Assembly (NCBI GenBank): GCA_018712125.1
Contig: DVHM01000133.1
Span: forward strand, 1-60,269
Reading direction: 5' to 3'
DNA from: Pullilachnospira_A gallistercoris
Lineage (GTDB): Bacteria > Bacillota > Clostridia > Lachnospirales > Lachnospiraceae
Length of the DNA stretch: 60,269 nt
Below, in pieces: positions 58,932 to 60,269 of this stretch (its first letter is position 1; each line of letters begins with the position of its first letter). The notes below the pieces were generated by a model that worked only from the letters and a program-made list of their open reading frames with translations, searched no databases and was not told the origin of the DNA. Position numbers and translations under genes: made by a program.

Positions 58932-59785
58932 AAAAGGCACTTGTTTTGCAGACAGATTTCGGATTGGGAGACGGAGCGGTAAGCGCCATGTACGGCGTGG
59001 CCTACAGTGTCAGCGAGGATCTGATGGTGGCCGACCTGACCCACGAGATACCTCAGTATGATATCTGGGAGGCCTCCTATCGTCTGATTCAGACGGTGGC
59101 CTACTGGCCCAAGGGAACCGTCTTTGTCAGCGTGGTAGATCCGGGGGTGGGTTCCACCAGAAGAAGCATCGCGGTGGAGACCGTCACGGGGCAGTACATC
59201 ATCACACCGGACAACGGCACCCTGACCCATGTGAAGAAGATGATCGGCATCCGCAGTGCCCGCATCATTGACGAGAGCGTCAACCGCCTGCCGAACTCGG
59301 GAGAGAGCTATACCTTCCACGGACGGGATGTGTACGTCTATACAGGGGCCAGACTGGCTGCCGGCGTCATTGACTTTGCCGGTGTGGGCCCGGAAGTGGA
59401 CACCGACAGTGTCATTGAGCTTTCCACGGTGGACGCGGTTTACGACGGCGAGAAGGTCTGCGGCACCATCGATGTGCTGGATGTGCGGTTCGGAAGTCTC
59501 TGGACCAACATCAGCCGCGAGACCTTCCGGAAACTCGGCGTGGAGTACGGCAGCCGGGTGGAGATCGTCATAGAAAATGAGACGAGAATCCTCTATAAGA
59601 ATATTCTGGTTTTCGCGGAGAGCTTCGCAAAGGTCTCCGTGGGCGAGGCGCTGGTGTACATCAACAGTCTGGACAATATCGCCGTGGCCATCAATCAGGG
59701 TAGTTTCGCCAGAGCTTACAGTATCGGCACCGGAACCAACTGGAGGATTACCGTCCGCAGGGCGCCGCGGGTTATCTATGAGTAA
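58928..59785 (+). CDS. SAM hydrolase / SAM hydroxide adenosyltransferase (DUF62)
   Basis: A 285-residue protein: LQTDFGLGDGAVSAMYGVAY, DLTHEIPQYDIWEASYRLIQ, VSVVDPGVGSTRRSIAVET, TPDNGTLTHV. These are the conserved motifs of the fluorinase-like DUF62 family, which splits SAM with water to adenosine and methionine. Followed 29 bp later by an ECF-type ATPase, a frequent pairing. ATGA overlap with the DUF6020 gene. Role (SAM disposal, adenosine or methionine supply) unproven. Confidence 0.9.
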   Translation: MKKALVLQTDFGLGDGAVSAMYGVAYSVSEDLMVADLTHEIPQYDIWEASYRLIQTVAYWPKGTVFVSVVDPGVGSTRRSIAVETVTGQYIITPDNGTLTHVKKMIGIRSARIIDESVNRLPNSGESYTFHGRDVYVYTGARLAAGVIDFAGVGPEVDTDSVIELSTVDAVYDGEKVCGTIDVLDVRFGSLWTNISRETFRKLGVEYGSRVEIVIENETRILYKNILVFAESFAKVSVGEALVYINSLDNIAVAINQGSFARAYSIGTGTNWRITVRRAPRVIYE

Positions 59786-59814
59786 AGCCGGAGCAAGAGA
59801 GAGGAAGGAGAGCT

Positions 59815-60269
59815 ATGGAGAAGAAACCGGTAATCACATTTGAAAATTTTTCCTTTCAGTATTTCAGCCAGGCGGAGCCGACACTGCATGACATCAATCT
59901 GACGATCTATGAAGGGGAGAAGGTCCTTCTGGTGGGACCTTCCGGAAGTGGAAAAAGTACACTGGGACACTGTATCAACGGACTGATTCCCTTCTCCTAC
60001 CGGGGAGAGATGAAGGGAAGCGTGAAAGTCGCGGGTCTGGAAACCCGGGAGGGAAATCTTTTTGAGCTGTCCAAGAAGGTCGGGACGGTGCTCCAGGACT
60101 CCGACGGACAGTTTATCGGCCTGACTGTGGGGGAAGATATCGCCTTCTCCCTGGAAAACGACCGCGTGGAAGAGAAGGAGATGAAGGAGACCGTGCAGAA
60201 GGTCGCGGACATGGTGGACATGGGAAAACTCCTGAAATCTTCCCCCTTCGAGCTGTCCGGCGGGCAGAA
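59815..60269 (+). CDS. ECF-type ABC transporter ATPase, N-terminal part (3' cut by window edge)
   Basis: The first 151 residues of an ATPase: FENFSFQYFSQAEPTLHDIN, Walker A GPSGSGKST, Q-loop VGTVLQDSDGQFIGLTVGED and the signature ELSGGQ at the edge. SFQY and the Q-loop DSDGQF are typical of EcfA-type ATPases of vitamin/nucleoside importers. SD GGAAGGAG. The remaining half and any T or S components lie beyond the window. Confidence 0.88.
   Translation, partial: MEKKPVITFENFSFQYFSQAEPTLHDINLTIYEGEKVLLVGPSGSGKSTLGHCINGLIPFSYRGEMKGSVKVAGLETREGNLFELSKKVGTVLQDSDGQFIGLTVGEDIAFSLENDRVEEKEMKETVQKVADMVDMGKLLKSSPFELSGGQ

Overview
The window looks like a chromosomal segment of a fairly GC-rich, spore-forming member of the Clostridia, most like Lachnospiraceae. 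The evidence is gene content and order: a holB-ricT-trmN6-rsmI block, spmAB and cwlD for sporulation, the rpsF-ssb-rpsR operon, gdpP-rplI-dnaB, strong SD-led starts, many ATGA stop/start overlaps, and family members (DUF951, DUF1858, DUF6106, DUF6020) typical of that group. I see no plasmid, phage, CRISPR array or complete insertion sequence. The only mobile-element trace is the 3' end of an Rpn-type nuclease gene at the left edge.

Layout. 1-0.9 kb: Rpn tail and a frameshifted pseudogene. 1-5 kb: a metal-efflux locus, with a leftward Rrf2-ArsR-YjbR operon divergent from a stand-alone HMA chaperone and a Zn/Cd/Pb P-type ATPase. 5-10.8 kb: a tightly overlapping operon of a SAM methyltransferase plus a nickel/peptide-type ABC importer (two permeases, binding protein, fused double ATPase), then an Lrp regulator and a MATE pump. 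12.9-13.3 kb: tRNA-Lys facing a candidate small RNA gene. 13.3-22.2 kb: DUF368 lipid-carrier transporter, trmB, a DacF-type carboxypeptidase, then decarboxylase, guanylate-kinase-like protein, holB, ricT, trmN6-like gene and rsmI. 22-27 kb: DUF885 lipoprotein, spmAB, a PAP2-like protein, DUF1848 and initiator tRNA. 27-31 kb (leftward): a CNNM/CorC protein, a small membrane protein, ktrB and ktrA behind an unusual structured leader. 31-33 kb: sirtuin, DUF951, rpsF-ssb-rpsR. 33-38 kb: orphan sugar-binding lipoprotein, DUF6106, galK, PucR/CdaR-type regulator and MsmX/UgpC-type ATPase. 38-45 kb: gdpP-rplI-dnaB, MerR-type gene, ferredoxin, DUF1858, mecA. 45-50 kb: GH18 protein, cwlD, Sua5, a LMW-phosphatase-like protein and dCMP deaminase. 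50-57 kb: complete F-type ATP synthase operon atpIBEFHAGDC with a Na+-type c subunit and a short epsilon. 57-60.3 kb: DUF6020 membrane protein, SAM hydrolase and the start of an ECF-type ATPase cut by the window edge.

How the parts fit. Metal homeostasis (efflux plus a probable nickel or metallophore importer) dominates the left. Potassium uptake (ktrAB) and c-di-AMP breakdown (gdpP) are both present, a known functional pairing. The ATP synthase c ring carries a Na+ ligand signature, suggesting a sodium-based energy economy. The most interesting unexplained signals are non-coding: a multi-hairpin leader before the corC-ktr operon, a compact small RNA gene beside tRNA-Lys, a long hairpin merging terminator and SD before the methyltransferase operon, a promoter-operator-terminator leader before the MerR-type gene, and a four-unit 14-bp repeat in the MATE leader. 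All calls are by reading the sequence; no database search was run.
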